64,000 bases of DNA from Achromobacter pestifer. Its GTDB lineage: Bacteria > Pseudomonadota > Gammaproteobacteria > Burkholderiales > Burkholderiaceae_B. How positions within the stretch are numbered: position 1 is the stretch's first letter; every line of letters starts with the position of its first letter. The notes beneath the pieces are model-generated. The model was not told the origin of the DNA. It did no database searches and saw only the letters and a program-made list of their open reading frames with translations. Both the position numbers and the translations under genes were made by a program. Of this stretch, positions 7,918 through 15,836 are shown piece after piece. The stretch lies in NCBI RefSeq assembly GCF_013267355.1, contig NZ_CP053985.1, positions 3,410,001 to 3,474,000 of the forward strand, read 5' to 3'.

Positions 7918-9081
7918 TCAAATAGCCAGCTCTTCCGCCTCCTTGCGAACCGCGCGCGACAAGACCAGCCGCTGGATTTCGGAAGAGCCCTCATAGATCT
8001 CAAGTATGCGCTGGTCGCGGTACAGCCGCTCGGCCACCGTAGGCTTGCAATAGCCCAGCCCGCCCCAGATCTGAACGGTATTGTCCACTACCCGGTGCGA
8101 AACCTCCGAGGCGAACAGCTTGGCCATGGCGCCCAGGTTGGAGACATCTTCCTGGCGGTCGTAGGCTTGGGCGGCCTGGTACAGCATCATGCGGGCAGCT
8201 GAGATCTCCGTGGCCATGTCGGCCAGGCGAAAGCCGATGGCCTGGTTGTCCCCGATGGGTTGGCCGAATGTCCGGCGCGACACGGCGCGGACCGCGGCCT
8301 CGCGGTAGCCCGCCAGCGCCACGCCCAGGGATTGGGCGGCGACCATGATGCGGCCGACGTTCAGCGTCTGCAGCGCCAGGCGCAGTGCGCGGTTGAGCTC
8401 GCCGACCTGGGCGCTGTCGGGAACGACCAGGTCAAGTTTCAGGTTCGAGGTCTGGGTGCCGCGGATGCCCATCTTGTCGGAGAGTTCGTCGATGACCGCG
8501 CCCGGCTGCTCCTTATCGACCATGAAGGCGCTGATGCCGCGTCCTCCTGCCGTGGGGTCGGTTTTGGCAAAGACCACGTAGTAGCGCGAAGCCCCGCCAT
8601 TGCCGATCCAGTATTTCTCCCCGCGCAGGCGCCAGCCGCCGCCTTCGCGCACGGCCGTGGCCTCGATGGCAGCGGCGTCCGAACCGGCGATGCGCTCGGA
8701 AAGTGCAAAGCTGGTGGCGCGGCCCTCGGCCATTTCGCGCAGATAGAAGGATTTCTGCTCGTCCGTGCCGGCCAGCAGCAGGGGAAACGCGCCCAGCTGA
8801 TAGGCGCACATGATGGCGGCGGTCGAAGCGCAGTGCGTGCCCAAGGCTTCGACTACCGCCACGGTGGCGACCAGGTTGGCGCCTTGGCCGCCCCATTGCG
8901 TGGGCAGGAACAGGCCGGTGAATTTGTGTTCGACCAGGGCGGAAATTGTCTCCCAGGGATAGCGTTGTTCACGGTCCAGCTCGGGGGCGAGCGGCGCGAA
9001 GCGCTCGGAGCCCAGCTTGTGGGCCAGAGCCTGCCAGCGGGCAGCGTTGTCGTCCAGCGTCGGATTCCAGATAACGGTCAC
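7918..9081 (-). CDS. Acyl-CoA dehydrogenase
   Basis: Acyl-CoA dehydrogenase of 387 aa with a full set of motifs. These include FALSERIAGSDAAAIEATA near residue 130, the RRTFGQPIGDNQAIGFRLAD segment near 270, and YEGSSEIQRLVLSRAVR at the end. The Glu of YEGS is the expected catalytic base in MCAD-type enzymes. The start is GTG 9081, inside a GTGA overlap with the livM stop, with GGAG 8 nt upstream. Coupling to the importer genes suggests the imported acid is the dehydrogenase's substrate after CoA activation. Confidence 0.95.
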   Translation of the reverse strand: MTVIWNPTLDDNAARWQALAHKLGSERFAPLAPELDREQRYPWETISALVEHKFTGLFLPTQWGGQGANLVATVAVVEALGTHCASTAAIMCAYQLGAFPLLLAGTDEQKSFYLREMAEGRATSFALSERIAGSDAAAIEATAVREGGGWRLRGEKYWIGNGGASRYYVVFAKTDPTAGGRGISAFMVDKEQPGAVIDELSDKMGIRGTQTSNLKLDLVVPDSAQVGELNRALRLALQTLNVGRIMVAAQSLGVALAGYREAAVRAVSRRTFGQPIGDNQAIGFRLADMATEISAARMMLYQAAQAYDRQEDVSNLGAMAKLFASEVSHRVVDNTVQIWGGLGYCKPTVAERLYRDQRILEIYEGSSEIQRLVLSRAVRKEAEELAI

Positions 9082-10061
9082 TTCGAGTTCTCCAGTGTGG
9101 TCGCCATGGCCTTGGGACGCTTGCGACGTGTCGCCAGCAGGCCCATCAGCCCTTGCGGAAAGAAAGCCAGAACAAGGATCAGCAGGCTACCGAGCACGAT
9201 CTTGTCGATGTAGCCGCCGAATGAGAAGAATTTTTCTTGAATCAGGACCAGCGCCGTGGCCAGCAGCGGCCCCAGCAGTTGGCGGCGGCCGATCAGCACG
9301 ACGGCAGTCAACATCAGGATGAGAAAGTAGGTTTCCAGGATGTCGGCGCTGACGTAGGCGCGCTGATAGGCATAGAGCCAGCCCGCGCAGGCGGTGATGG
9401 GCGCCGAAAAGAGGAAGACCTGCAAGCGCACTCTGAGCGGATCGATGCCGTTCATGGTGGCCAGGCGCGGGTTCAGGTGCACCATCAACGCCGCTTGCCC
9501 CAGGCGCGAGTGGCGGAAGCGGTCCACCAGGTAGAGGGTGATCGCCAGGAGCGCGAATGCGTAGGGCCAAAGCGTCTGGTCATTGCCGGCATTGAGCGGC
9601 CATCCGCCGATGGACAGGTCCAGCGTCGGTAGGCCGCGGATGCCATCCGATCCTCCCAGGAATGTCCAGTTCGCGGCCAAGGTCATGGCGACCACGGCCA
9701 CGGCGTATGTCACCAGCGAGAAGACGAATTCGCGCAAGCGCAGGGTGATCAGGCCGATCACGGCCGCCAGGGCCAGTGCGACGGCGATGGACGCGGCCAG
9801 CGTCAGCCAGGCGCCCGCGCCGGCGCGGGTGGCCAGCAATGCCGTCACGTAGGCGCCGGCGGCAAAGAACACCGTATGGCCCAGGCTGACCTCGCCCAGA
9901 TCGGAGACGATCACGTCCAGGCCATAGGCCATGACGGCCATGATGGCGATCAGCACGGCGGCGCTGTAGAGGGCCTGGCTGCCGCCCAGCCAGGCAGGTA
10001 GGAAGAACACCACGACGGCGCCGGGCAGCAGCGCGAGGCGGGAGGCGGAAAGCGTGGTCAT
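9078..10061 (-). CDS. livM: Branched-chain amino acid-type ABC permease, LivM
   Basis: Inner-membrane permease of 327 aa, LivM type. Several hydrophobic segments are visible (LALLPGAVVVFFLPAWLGGS, YSAAVLIAIMAVMAYGLDVI, then the conserved GEVSLGHTVFFAAGAYVTALL). The open frame runs further upstream, but ATG 10061 shares a base with the livH stop (TGATG), as expected for a coupled start. It is part of a complete five-gene Liv system. Despite the family name, the neighbours indicate uptake of a carboxylic acid rather than an amino acid (inference). Confidence 0.93.
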   Translation of the reverse strand: MTTLSASRLALLPGAVVVFFLPAWLGGSQALYSAAVLIAIMAVMAYGLDVIVSDLGEVSLGHTVFFAAGAYVTALLATRAGAGAWLTLAASIAVALALAAVIGLITLRLREFVFSLVTYAVAVVAMTLAANWTFLGGSDGIRGLPTLDLSIGGWPLNAGNDQTLWPYAFALLAITLYLVDRFRHSRLGQAALMVHLNPRLATMNGIDPLRVRLQVFLFSAPITACAGWLYAYQRAYVSADILETYFLILMLTAVVLIGRRQLLGPLLATALVLIQEKFFSFGGYIDKIVLGSLLILVLAFFPQGLMGLLATRRKRPKAMATTLENSK

Positions 10062-10933
10062 CAATGGACTCCCTTCATGGCGCCGGCGCTCAGGCCGCCG
10101 GGGCGCAGCACCAGGAGGGCAATCAGCACGGCGAAGGCCGCGGCCGTCGCGTAAGCGGGCGAGACCAGGGCGCTGAACAGCGCGGTGAAGACGCCGAGCG
10201 CCACGCCGGCGACGTAGCTGCCGGTCACGCTGCCGATGCCGCCCAGCACGACCACTACGAAAGTGATGATGACCTCTTCGAAGCCCATGGAGGTCAGTAT
10301 CGGCGTGCGCGGCGCCACCAGCCCGGCCGCCAGGGCGACTGCCGCGCCTTCGAAAGCGAACACGCCGTAATAGACGCGCCGCACGTTGATGCCCGCCAGC
10401 TGCGCCAGCTTGGGATCCTCGGCCACCATGCGCACCAGCCGGCCGGCGCGGCTGCCGTCGAGCACGCGCTTGAGCAGCAGGAACAGCAGGATGGCGGCCG
10501 CCACGATGGCGGCGTCCTGCCAGGTGAGCCATAGGTCGCCGATCTCGATGTCGCGCTGCGACCAGGCGGTATCCAGGATCTGCCCGGTCGAGCCGAAGGC
10601 CAGCGATGCCGCGCCGTGCATGACATAGCCGAAGCCCAAGGTCATTATCATGATCGACACCAGGTTCTGTTCGAAGGTGGCCCGCAGCATGATGCGCTGC
10701 ATGGCGACCCCGATCAGTGCGCCGGCCGCCATGGCCAGCGGCAGGGCCAGCAGATAGGGCAGGCCGGCGGTGGTGGTCGCCCACCAGGTGACGAAGGCGC
10801 CCAGCATGTACATCTGGCCATGGCCGAAGTTGACCAGCCGGGCCACGCCCAGCAGCAAGGTCCAGCCTATGGCGATGAGCGCATAGGCGTGGCCGAGCAC
10901 CAGGCCGTTGATCAATTGTTGCAGCAGGCTCAT
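10061..10933 (-). CDS. livH: Branched-chain amino acid-type ABC permease, LivH
   Basis: LivH-type permease of 290 aa with the characteristic N-terminus LLQQLINGLVLGHAYALIAI and NFGHGQMYMLGAFVTW. The LivH block FEEVIITFVVVVLGGIGSV lies near residue 225. There are about eight hydrophobic spans. It overlaps the livF stop as ATGA and shares one base with the livM start. It forms the translocation channel with LivM. Confidence 0.94.
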   Translation of the reverse strand: MSLLQQLINGLVLGHAYALIAIGWTLLLGVARLVNFGHGQMYMLGAFVTWWATTTAGLPYLLALPLAMAAGALIGVAMQRIMLRATFEQNLVSIMIMTLGFGYVMHGAASLAFGSTGQILDTAWSQRDIEIGDLWLTWQDAAIVAAAILLFLLLKRVLDGSRAGRLVRMVAEDPKLAQLAGINVRRVYYGVFAFEGAAVALAAGLVAPRTPILTSMGFEEVIITFVVVVLGGIGSVTGSYVAGVALGVFTALFSALVSPAYATAAAFAVLIALLVLRPGGLSAGAMKGVH

Positions 10934-11670
10934 GTCGTATGTGCTCCCAGATAGGCTTGCGCGATGCGCGGGTCGGCGCCTACCTCGGCGGCTGGACCCT
11001 GCAGCACCAGCCGGCCGCGTTCGAGCAGCAGCAGGCGGTCGACCACCTGCAAGGCGGCGCGCACGTTCTGTTCGACCAGCAGAATCGCCAGGCCGGCGCT
11101 GGCCAGCGAGCGCAGGCTTTGCAGCACCTGCGTCACCAGCATGGGCGCCAGTCCGATGGAGGGCTCATCCAGCAGCAAGGCGCGGGGGCCCATCATGAGC
11201 GAGCGGCCGATGCCCAGCATTTGCCGTTCGCCGCCCGACAGCTGGCCGCCCAGGTGATGGCGGCGCTCGCGCAGGCGCGGGAACAGATCGTAGATGTCGT
11301 CGCGCCGGTAATAGCGGCGTGAGGACTCGCCGGACGGCGTGATCGCGGGGGCGAGGTTTTCTTCCACCGTCATGCGCGAAAACACCAGACGCGACTCGGG
11401 CACCAGCAGCAGGCCGGCGCGCACGCGTTCGTGCGTAGGCAGGTCGCTTATGGGCCGTTGCGACAGCATGACCTCGCCGTTGACGGCAGGCTGGCCGCGC
11501 GACCAGCCCAGCAAGGCGTTGACCAGGGTCGACTTGCCGGCGCCGTTGGCGCCTATGACCCCGACGATCTCTCCCGCCTGCAGATCCAGCTGATCGAGCT
11601 GCAGCACGCGGTTGCCGGCATAGGCGACTTCGAGGCGGCGTGCGCTCAGCACGGGTGGAGCGGACGTCAT
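10930..11670 (-). CDS. livF: ABC transporter ATP-binding protein, LivF type
   Basis: ATPase subunit of 246 aa. Walker A is GANGAGKSTLVNALL near residue 42, the signature is LSGGERQMLGIGRSL, and Walker B is ALLLDEPSIGLAP. The C-terminus (RAALQVVDRLLLLERGRLVL) is typical of LivF. The start is ATG 11670 in an ATGA overlap with the livG stop; the frame stays open further upstream over livG but has no better start. It energises the Liv importer of this operon. Confidence 0.94.
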   Translation of the reverse strand: MTSAPPVLSARRLEVAYAGNRVLQLDQLDLQAGEIVGVIGANGAGKSTLVNALLGWSRGQPAVNGEVMLSQRPISDLPTHERVRAGLLLVPESRLVFSRMTVEENLAPAITPSGESSRRYYRRDDIYDLFPRLRERRHHLGGQLSGGERQMLGIGRSLMMGPRALLLDEPSIGLAPMLVTQVLQSLRSLASAGLAILLVEQNVRAALQVVDRLLLLERGRLVLQGPAAEVGADPRIAQAYLGAHTT

Positions 11671-12425
11671 GATTCGCCTCCGAGATAGGCCTGCAGCACG
11701 CGCGGATCGCGCTGGATCTGCACCGGCGTCCCGCAGGCCAGGGTTCTGCCGAGGTTGAGGACGCAAATGCTGTCGGCGACGGACATGATGAGGTCCATGT
11801 GGTGCTCGATCACCACCAGCGCCACTCCCTCGGCCTTGAGCGAACGCAAGAGCGCGGTCAAGGCCGTCATGTCGGCGCCGCCCAGTCCGGCGGCCGGCTC
11901 GTCCAGCAGCAGCACGTCGGCGCCGGAGCCATAGGCAAGCGCGATCGACAGCATGCGCTGCATGCCATAGGAGATTTCGTGGGGCTTCAGGGCGTGGCAT
12001 TCCGGCGGCAGGCCGAAGCGCTCCAGCCGTTCGCCCGCCTGGTCGCGCAGGGCCTGCGCCTGCCGGCGCGCCGTCAGCGGGCGCAGAATGCAGGTGCCGA
12101 GGCCGGCGGTGCCGCCCAGCGCCGCCACCATGTTGTCGCGCACGCTCAGCTGGTCAAAGAAGGAGTTCTGCTGGAAGGCGCGCTTGATGCCCAGCCGCGC
12201 CAGCCCATGGGCCGGCACGGCGCTGATGTTGCGCCCGCGCAGGTGCACGCTGCCGCTGCGAGGTATCAGCGCAGAAACGGCGTCGTAGCAGGAACTCTTG
12301 CCGGCGCCGTTCGGGCCGATGATGCCCAGCAGATCGCCGGAGCTGACTTCCCAGCTGACGTCTTCCAGGGCGACCAGGGCGCCGTAGCGCACGGCCAGGC
12401 TTTCCACGCGCAGGGCGGCAGTCAT
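11667..12425 (-). CDS. livG: ABC transporter ATP-binding protein, LivG type
   Basis: ATPase subunit of 252 aa. Walker A is GPNGAGKSSCYDAVSAL near residue 40, followed by the LivG insert with GIKRAFQQNSFFDQLSV. The signature region is unusual (ISYGMQRMLSIALA instead of LSYGQQRRLEIARAL). Walker B is VLLLDEPAAGLGGAD. ATG 12425 overlaps the binding-protein stop as ATGA. It is one of two ATPases in this operon's importer. Confidence 0.93.
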   Translation of the reverse strand: MTAALRVESLAVRYGALVALEDVSWEVSSGDLLGIIGPNGAGKSSCYDAVSALIPRSGSVHLRGRNISAVPAHGLARLGIKRAFQQNSFFDQLSVRDNMVAALGGTAGLGTCILRPLTARRQAQALRDQAGERLERFGLPPECHALKPHEISYGMQRMLSIALAYGSGADVLLLDEPAAGLGGADMTALTALLRSLKAEGVALVVIEHHMDLIMSVADSICVLNLGRTLACGTPVQIQRDPRVLQAYLGGES

Positions 12426-13579
12426 GGCCGGACCACGATCTTGCGGTCCTTGACCGTGAACAGGTAGTAGTGCGATTGCAGCTGGCCATTGGGCTCGAAG
12501 GTGATGTCGCCCATGAGCGTGCCCTGGAAACTGCCGCCGCGTATGCGTTTGGCCACGGGTTCGCGATCGAGCGTCTTGAGCTCGTTGACCGCCTGGGCCC
12601 ATACCTGCAGCGACGTCGCGCCTAGCGCCATGAATTTGTCCGGCGTGTACTTGAACATCTCCTGCGTCTTGGCAACAAAGCGCTTGTTGGCGCTGTTCGA
12701 AGCGAAGGGCTCGACATCGGGGAAGTAGATGTCCGCGCCTATCAGGCCGTCCGAGGCGTCGCCGGCCACGTTGATGACGCTGGGCGCGACGGTGCCGACT
12801 GCGCTGACCAGTTGGCCCGGCAAGCGTGACTGGCGGGCCTGCCGGATGATGGCGGGCATGCCCAGACCCTCGTTGGCATTGATGGCGACGGTGACGTCTG
12901 GCTTGGCCGCGCGCACATTGGTCATCGCGACCCGGAAGTCGGCCTGGGTGAACGGGAATTTTTCCTCGGCCACCTTCTCATAGGGATGCCCGAGGGCTTT
13001 CAAGGCCTTCTCGATGGACTCCTGTGCGCCATTGCCATAGGCGTCGTTCTCGGTAAGAAACGCGACGCGCTTGGCACCGGCGGTCTTGGCGATGTATTCG
13101 GCGATGACCGTGCCGTCCTGGGCATTGGAGCTGTTCAGCCGGATCGCCAGCGGATTGCCTTCGCCGGAAAGAATCGGGTCGGCCTTGGAGATCGCGGTGA
13201 TGTCCAACACGCCGGCGCGGGCGATAACGGGCTGCATCGCCAGCGTCACCGGGCTGTTCCAGCCTTCGATGATGACTGCCACGCCAGCGCTGACGAGTTC
13301 GGTGGCGCGCGATACGCCGACCGCCGGCGTGGATTCGTCATCGCGCGACACGATCTCGATCGGACGGCCGAGCACGCCGCCGTCTTCATTGATCACCGCG
13401 GCCATGGCCTGAATCGCCTGCGTGACGTGCTGGCCTTGCGGGCCCGCGCCGCCCGACAGCGGGAAGATGACGCCTACCTTGATGGGCGCCGGCGCTGCCC
13501 CGGCGGGCGCGCACAAGGCCATCGAGGCCGCTAGCGCCAGGGGCGGCGCCATGCGCAACAACTGTTGTATCCGCTTCAT
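12422..13579 (-). CDS. ABC transporter substrate-binding protein, Liv type
   Basis: Periplasmic binding protein of 385 aa (peripla_BP_6 type). It has a signal peptide of about 28 residues (MKRIQQLLRMAPPLALAAS, then ALCAPAGAAPA). The mature part begins KVGVIFPLSGGAGPQGQHV, the Leu/Ile/Val-binding fold. The start is ATG 13579, with AGGAG 7 nt upstream. It is the first gene of the ten-gene minus-strand operon and lies next to operators O1 and O2. It determines what the importer takes up; the ligand is probably a carboxylic acid (inference from context). Confidence 0.93.
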   Translation of the reverse strand: MKRIQQLLRMAPPLALAASMALCAPAGAAPAPIKVGVIFPLSGGAGPQGQHVTQAIQAMAAVINEDGGVLGRPIEIVSRDDESTPAVGVSRATELVSAGVAVIIEGWNSPVTLAMQPVIARAGVLDITAISKADPILSGEGNPLAIRLNSSNAQDGTVIAEYIAKTAGAKRVAFLTENDAYGNGAQESIEKALKALGHPYEKVAEEKFPFTQADFRVAMTNVRAAKPDVTVAINANEGLGMPAIIRQARQSRLPGQLVSAVGTVAPSVINVAGDASDGLIGADIYFPDVEPFASNSANKRFVAKTQEMFKYTPDKFMALGATSLQVWAQAVNELKTLDREPVAKRIRGGSFQGTLMGDITFEPNGQLQSHYYLFTVKDRKIVVRP

Positions 13580-13728
13580 GCCTGTCTCCTGATTTTTGTG
13601 GCGCCAGTCTGCGCCGGCGCTGCGGTGGACTAGGCCACCGTGCTGCATAAATGGGGACTGCGAGGTGCAACGGTTGACGGAGGCCGCGGACCGGGGCGTT
13701 CCCCGGACCCAAAATCGGCTGTCGATGC

Positions 13729-13750
13729 AAACATACCATTCGGTATTTTT
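13729..13750. promoter_or_regulatory. Putative TetR operator O1
   Basis: Inverted repeat AAACATACC-N4-GGTATTTTT, the same as O3 except that the right arm has one T in place of G. It lies 150 bp upstream of the importer operon start. The core ATACCATTCGGTAT is identical to that in O3. Confidence 0.72.
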
Positions 13751-13831
13751 GATGGTCAACTTAAGATTTGAAATTTCATTCTAGGCATTTTCCCTAGGTA
13801 AAAATCAGGTTGGTTTGTTTTTATTGAGTGG

Positions 13832-13845
13832 ATACTGGTCGGTAT
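13832..13845. promoter_or_regulatory. Putative TetR operator O2
   Basis: Core ATACTGGTCGGTAT, a 14-bp variant of the O1/O3 core with one base off in the left arm. It lies 41 bp upstream of the SDR start, in a position to repress the 13887-18937 operon. Confidence 0.6.
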
Positions 13846-13886
13846 GTATGATGGGGTTTTCTTTTTTCGGCACTGAGGGCTATGGC

Positions 13887-14648
13887 ATGAAGACAGAAGG
13901 CAGCAGCGCGCTGGTGACTGGCGGCGCTTCCGGGCTGGGCTTGGCGACGGCGCAACGCCTGGTCGCCCTGGGCATGAAGGTGGTGATCGCGGATCTGCCA
14001 GGCTCTGCCGGCGCGGCCGCCGCCGGCGAGATCGGGGCGCGGTTCTCGCCGGCCGACGTCACCCTCGAGACTGACGTGCAGGCCGCCTGCGAACTGGCCG
14101 CGGCGCTCGGTCCCTTGCGGGTGCTGGTGCATTGCGCCGGCCGCGGCGGACCGGTGCGCCTCATCGACAAGGAGGGAAATCCAGGGTCGCTGGAGACCTA
14201 CACGGACATTGTCCGCATCAATCTGATCGGAACTTTCAATACCCTGCGCGTGGCGGCGGCGCATATGGCGCGCAACCCGGTGGACGATGAAGGCGAGCGG
14301 GGCGTTTGCATCCTGACGGCTTCGGTGGCTGCCTACGAAGGCCAGATCGGCCAGATCGGCTACGCCTCATCCAAGGCAGGCGTCGTGGGCATGACCCTCG
14401 TAGCGGCGCGCGACCTGGCCAGCAAGGCCATCCGTGTCTGCACCATTGCACCCGGAATTTTCGATACGCCCATGTTGGCACGCGTATCCGACGAGGCCCG
14501 CAAGACCCTGTCCGCGTCGGTGCCGCACCCGGCGCGTCTGGGCACGCCGGCAGAGTACGCCTTGCTGGCCGAACACATCATTGCCAACCCCATGCTCAAT
14601 GGCGAAACCATCCGTCTGGACGGCGCCCTGCGGATGGCCTCGCGCTGA
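13887..14648 (+). CDS. SDR family 3-hydroxyacyl-CoA dehydrogenase-like protein
   Basis: SDR of 253 aa. The NAD-binding motif is TGGASGLGLATAQRL near residue 11, followed by the HCAGRGGP segment. The catalytic segment is YASSKAGVVGMTL, near residue 160. The layout, including ASVAAYEGQIGQIGYASSK, then IAPGIFDTPML and the ending GETIRLDGALRMA, matches HSD10-like 3-hydroxyacyl-CoA dehydrogenases, which oxidise 3-hydroxyacyl-CoA with NAD. ATG 13887 has GAGGG 7 nt upstream; the frame extends upstream to 13815 without support. It is the first gene of the six-gene plus operon. Confidence 0.92.
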   Translation: MKTEGSSALVTGGASGLGLATAQRLVALGMKVVIADLPGSAGAAAAGEIGARFSPADVTLETDVQAACELAAALGPLRVLVHCAGRGGPVRLIDKEGNPGSLETYTDIVRINLIGTFNTLRVAAAHMARNPVDDEGERGVCILTASVAAYEGQIGQIGYASSKAGVVGMTLVAARDLASKAIRVCTIAPGIFDTPMLARVSDEARKTLSASVPHPARLGTPAEYALLAEHIIANPMLNGETIRLDGALRMASR

Positions 14649-14666
14649 TACCAAGAGGAGATACCG

Positions 14667-15449
14667 ATGACCGAAGCGAAGACAGAAAACGATGAGGTAC
14701 TGCTGGAGAGCAGCGAAGGAATCCTGACGATCACCCTCAACCGTCCGCAGGCGCGCAATGCAGTGACACTGGCCGTGGCGCGCGCCATTGCCGCGGCCGT
14801 GGATGAGCTGGACCGCCGCGACGATCTGCGCATCGGCATCCTGACGGGCGCCGGCGGCTCCTTTTGCGCCGGGATGGACTTGAAAGGCTTTCTGCGCGGC
14901 GAACGGCCCAGCATCGACGGGCGCGGATTCGGCGGCCTGACCATGCGGCCGCCAAAAAAACCGCTCATCGCGGCCGTCGAAGGGTATGCCCTGGCGGGCG
15001 GATTCGAGCTGGTGCTGGCCTGCGATATGGTGGTCGCGGCGGAAAACGCGCAGTTCGGCGTTCCCGAAGTCAAACGCGGACTCGCCGCCACGGCGGGTGG
15101 GCTGGTGCGCCTGCCGCGCCAACTGCCTTACCGGGTGGCCATGGAACTGGCCTTGACTGGCGACATGTTTCCCGCGACGCGGGCCCTGGGCTACGGTCTG
15201 ATCAATCAGGTGAGCGCGCCTGGTGAAGCGCTGGAACGCGCGCGGGAGCTGGCGCGCCGCATCGTCGCCAACGGGCCGCAGGCCGTGGCCGCCAGCAAGC
15301 GCGTCATCGTGGCGTCGCAAGGCTGGCCGGCGGACGAGGTCTGGAGCCGTCAGGCCGAGCTGACCGAGCATGTCTTCACGTCTGCCGATGCGCGCGAAGG
15401 CTCCGCCGCCTTTGCCGAAAAGCGCGCGCCTGTCTGGCAGGGGAGGTGA
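14667..15449 (+). CDS. Enoyl-CoA hydratase
   Basis: Crotonase of 260 aa. Unlike most other crotonases in this window it keeps both catalytic glutamates: GGFELVLACDMV near residue 112, and FGVPEVKRGL near 132. The oxyanion-hole segment is SFCAGMDLKGFLRGE. It is therefore the best candidate for a true enoyl-CoA hydratase in region 1. An AGGAG site precedes the ATG. It lies 18 bp after the SDR gene and 3 bp before the DUF35 gene, clearly in one operon. Confidence 0.93.
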   Translation: MTEAKTENDEVLLESSEGILTITLNRPQARNAVTLAVARAIAAAVDELDRRDDLRIGILTGAGGSFCAGMDLKGFLRGERPSIDGRGFGGLTMRPPKKPLIAAVEGYALAGGFELVLACDMVVAAENAQFGVPEVKRGLAATAGGLVRLPRQLPYRVAMELALTGDMFPATRALGYGLINQVSAPGEALERARELARRIVANGPQAVAASKRVIVASQGWPADEVWSRQAELTEHVFTSADAREGSAAFAEKRAPVWQGR

Positions 15450-15452
15450 GAC

Positions 15453-15836
15453 ATGGCAGCCGACGCGCGTTTTGACGGGCCTGGGCCCGACGTCCGCCAT
15501 CAGGCCGGTCTGCAGGAAGGCCGCATCCTGTTGCAGCACTGCGACGACTGCGCCAGCGTGCGCTTTCCGCCCGCGTTGGTATGCCGCGCCTGCGGCAGTC
15601 CACGTCTGACGTGGCGTGAGTCGCCGGGCGCTGGCGTGGTGTATTCGACCACCAAGGTGCGCGACCGCGGCGGCGACTACAACGTCTCGCTGGTCGAAGT
15701 GGAAGGCGGGGCGCGGATGATGAGTCGCGTCGAGGGCGTGGACGCCCCAGTCATCGGTTCGCGGGTGCGCGCACGCATCGTCGCGGGGGATGACGGGCAC
15801 TACATTGTGTTCGACGCTCAGGGAGCACGCTCATGA
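15453..15836 (+). CDS. DUF35 OB-fold/zinc-ribbon protein, thiolase partner
   Basis: Small protein of 127 aa with an N-terminal rubredoxin-like zinc ribbon (CDDCASVRFPPALVCRACG, four Cys) and a C-terminal OB-fold with the typical GVVYSTTKVRDRGGDYNV and VGSRVRARI-type ends. DUF35 proteins are partners of thiolase-fold enzymes; in steroid side-chain degradation the pair ChsH2-Ltp2 is an aldolase. The stop overlaps the thiolase-fold gene as ATGA, which supports a stoichiometric complex. Confidence 0.93.
   Translation: MAADARFDGPGPDVRHQAGLQEGRILLQHCDDCASVRFPPALVCRACGSPRLTWRESPGAGVVYSTTKVRDRGGDYNVSLVEVEGGARMMSRVEGVDAPVIGSRVRARIVAGDDGHYIVFDAQGARS

Larger units (their letters stand above)
13580..13886. 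promoter_or_regulatory. Divergent promoter region
   Basis: A 307-bp gap between the divergent binding-protein gene and the SDR gene. Its SDR-proximal half is AT-rich, unlike the coding DNA around it. It holds two copies of the TetR-type palindrome (13729-13750 and 13832-13845). Between them, around 13781-13797, is a CTAGG/CCTAG inverted repeat that contains TTTTCCCTAGG. An apparent frame starting at 13815 is only an upstream extension of the SDR gene. No RNA gene is recognised. Confidence 0.8.

Noticed and set aside
13815..13886. Earlier start for the SDR gene
   Set aside because: The added 24 residues are hydrophobic and unlike any SDR start. They cover operator O2, and ATG 13887 has a ribosome site.
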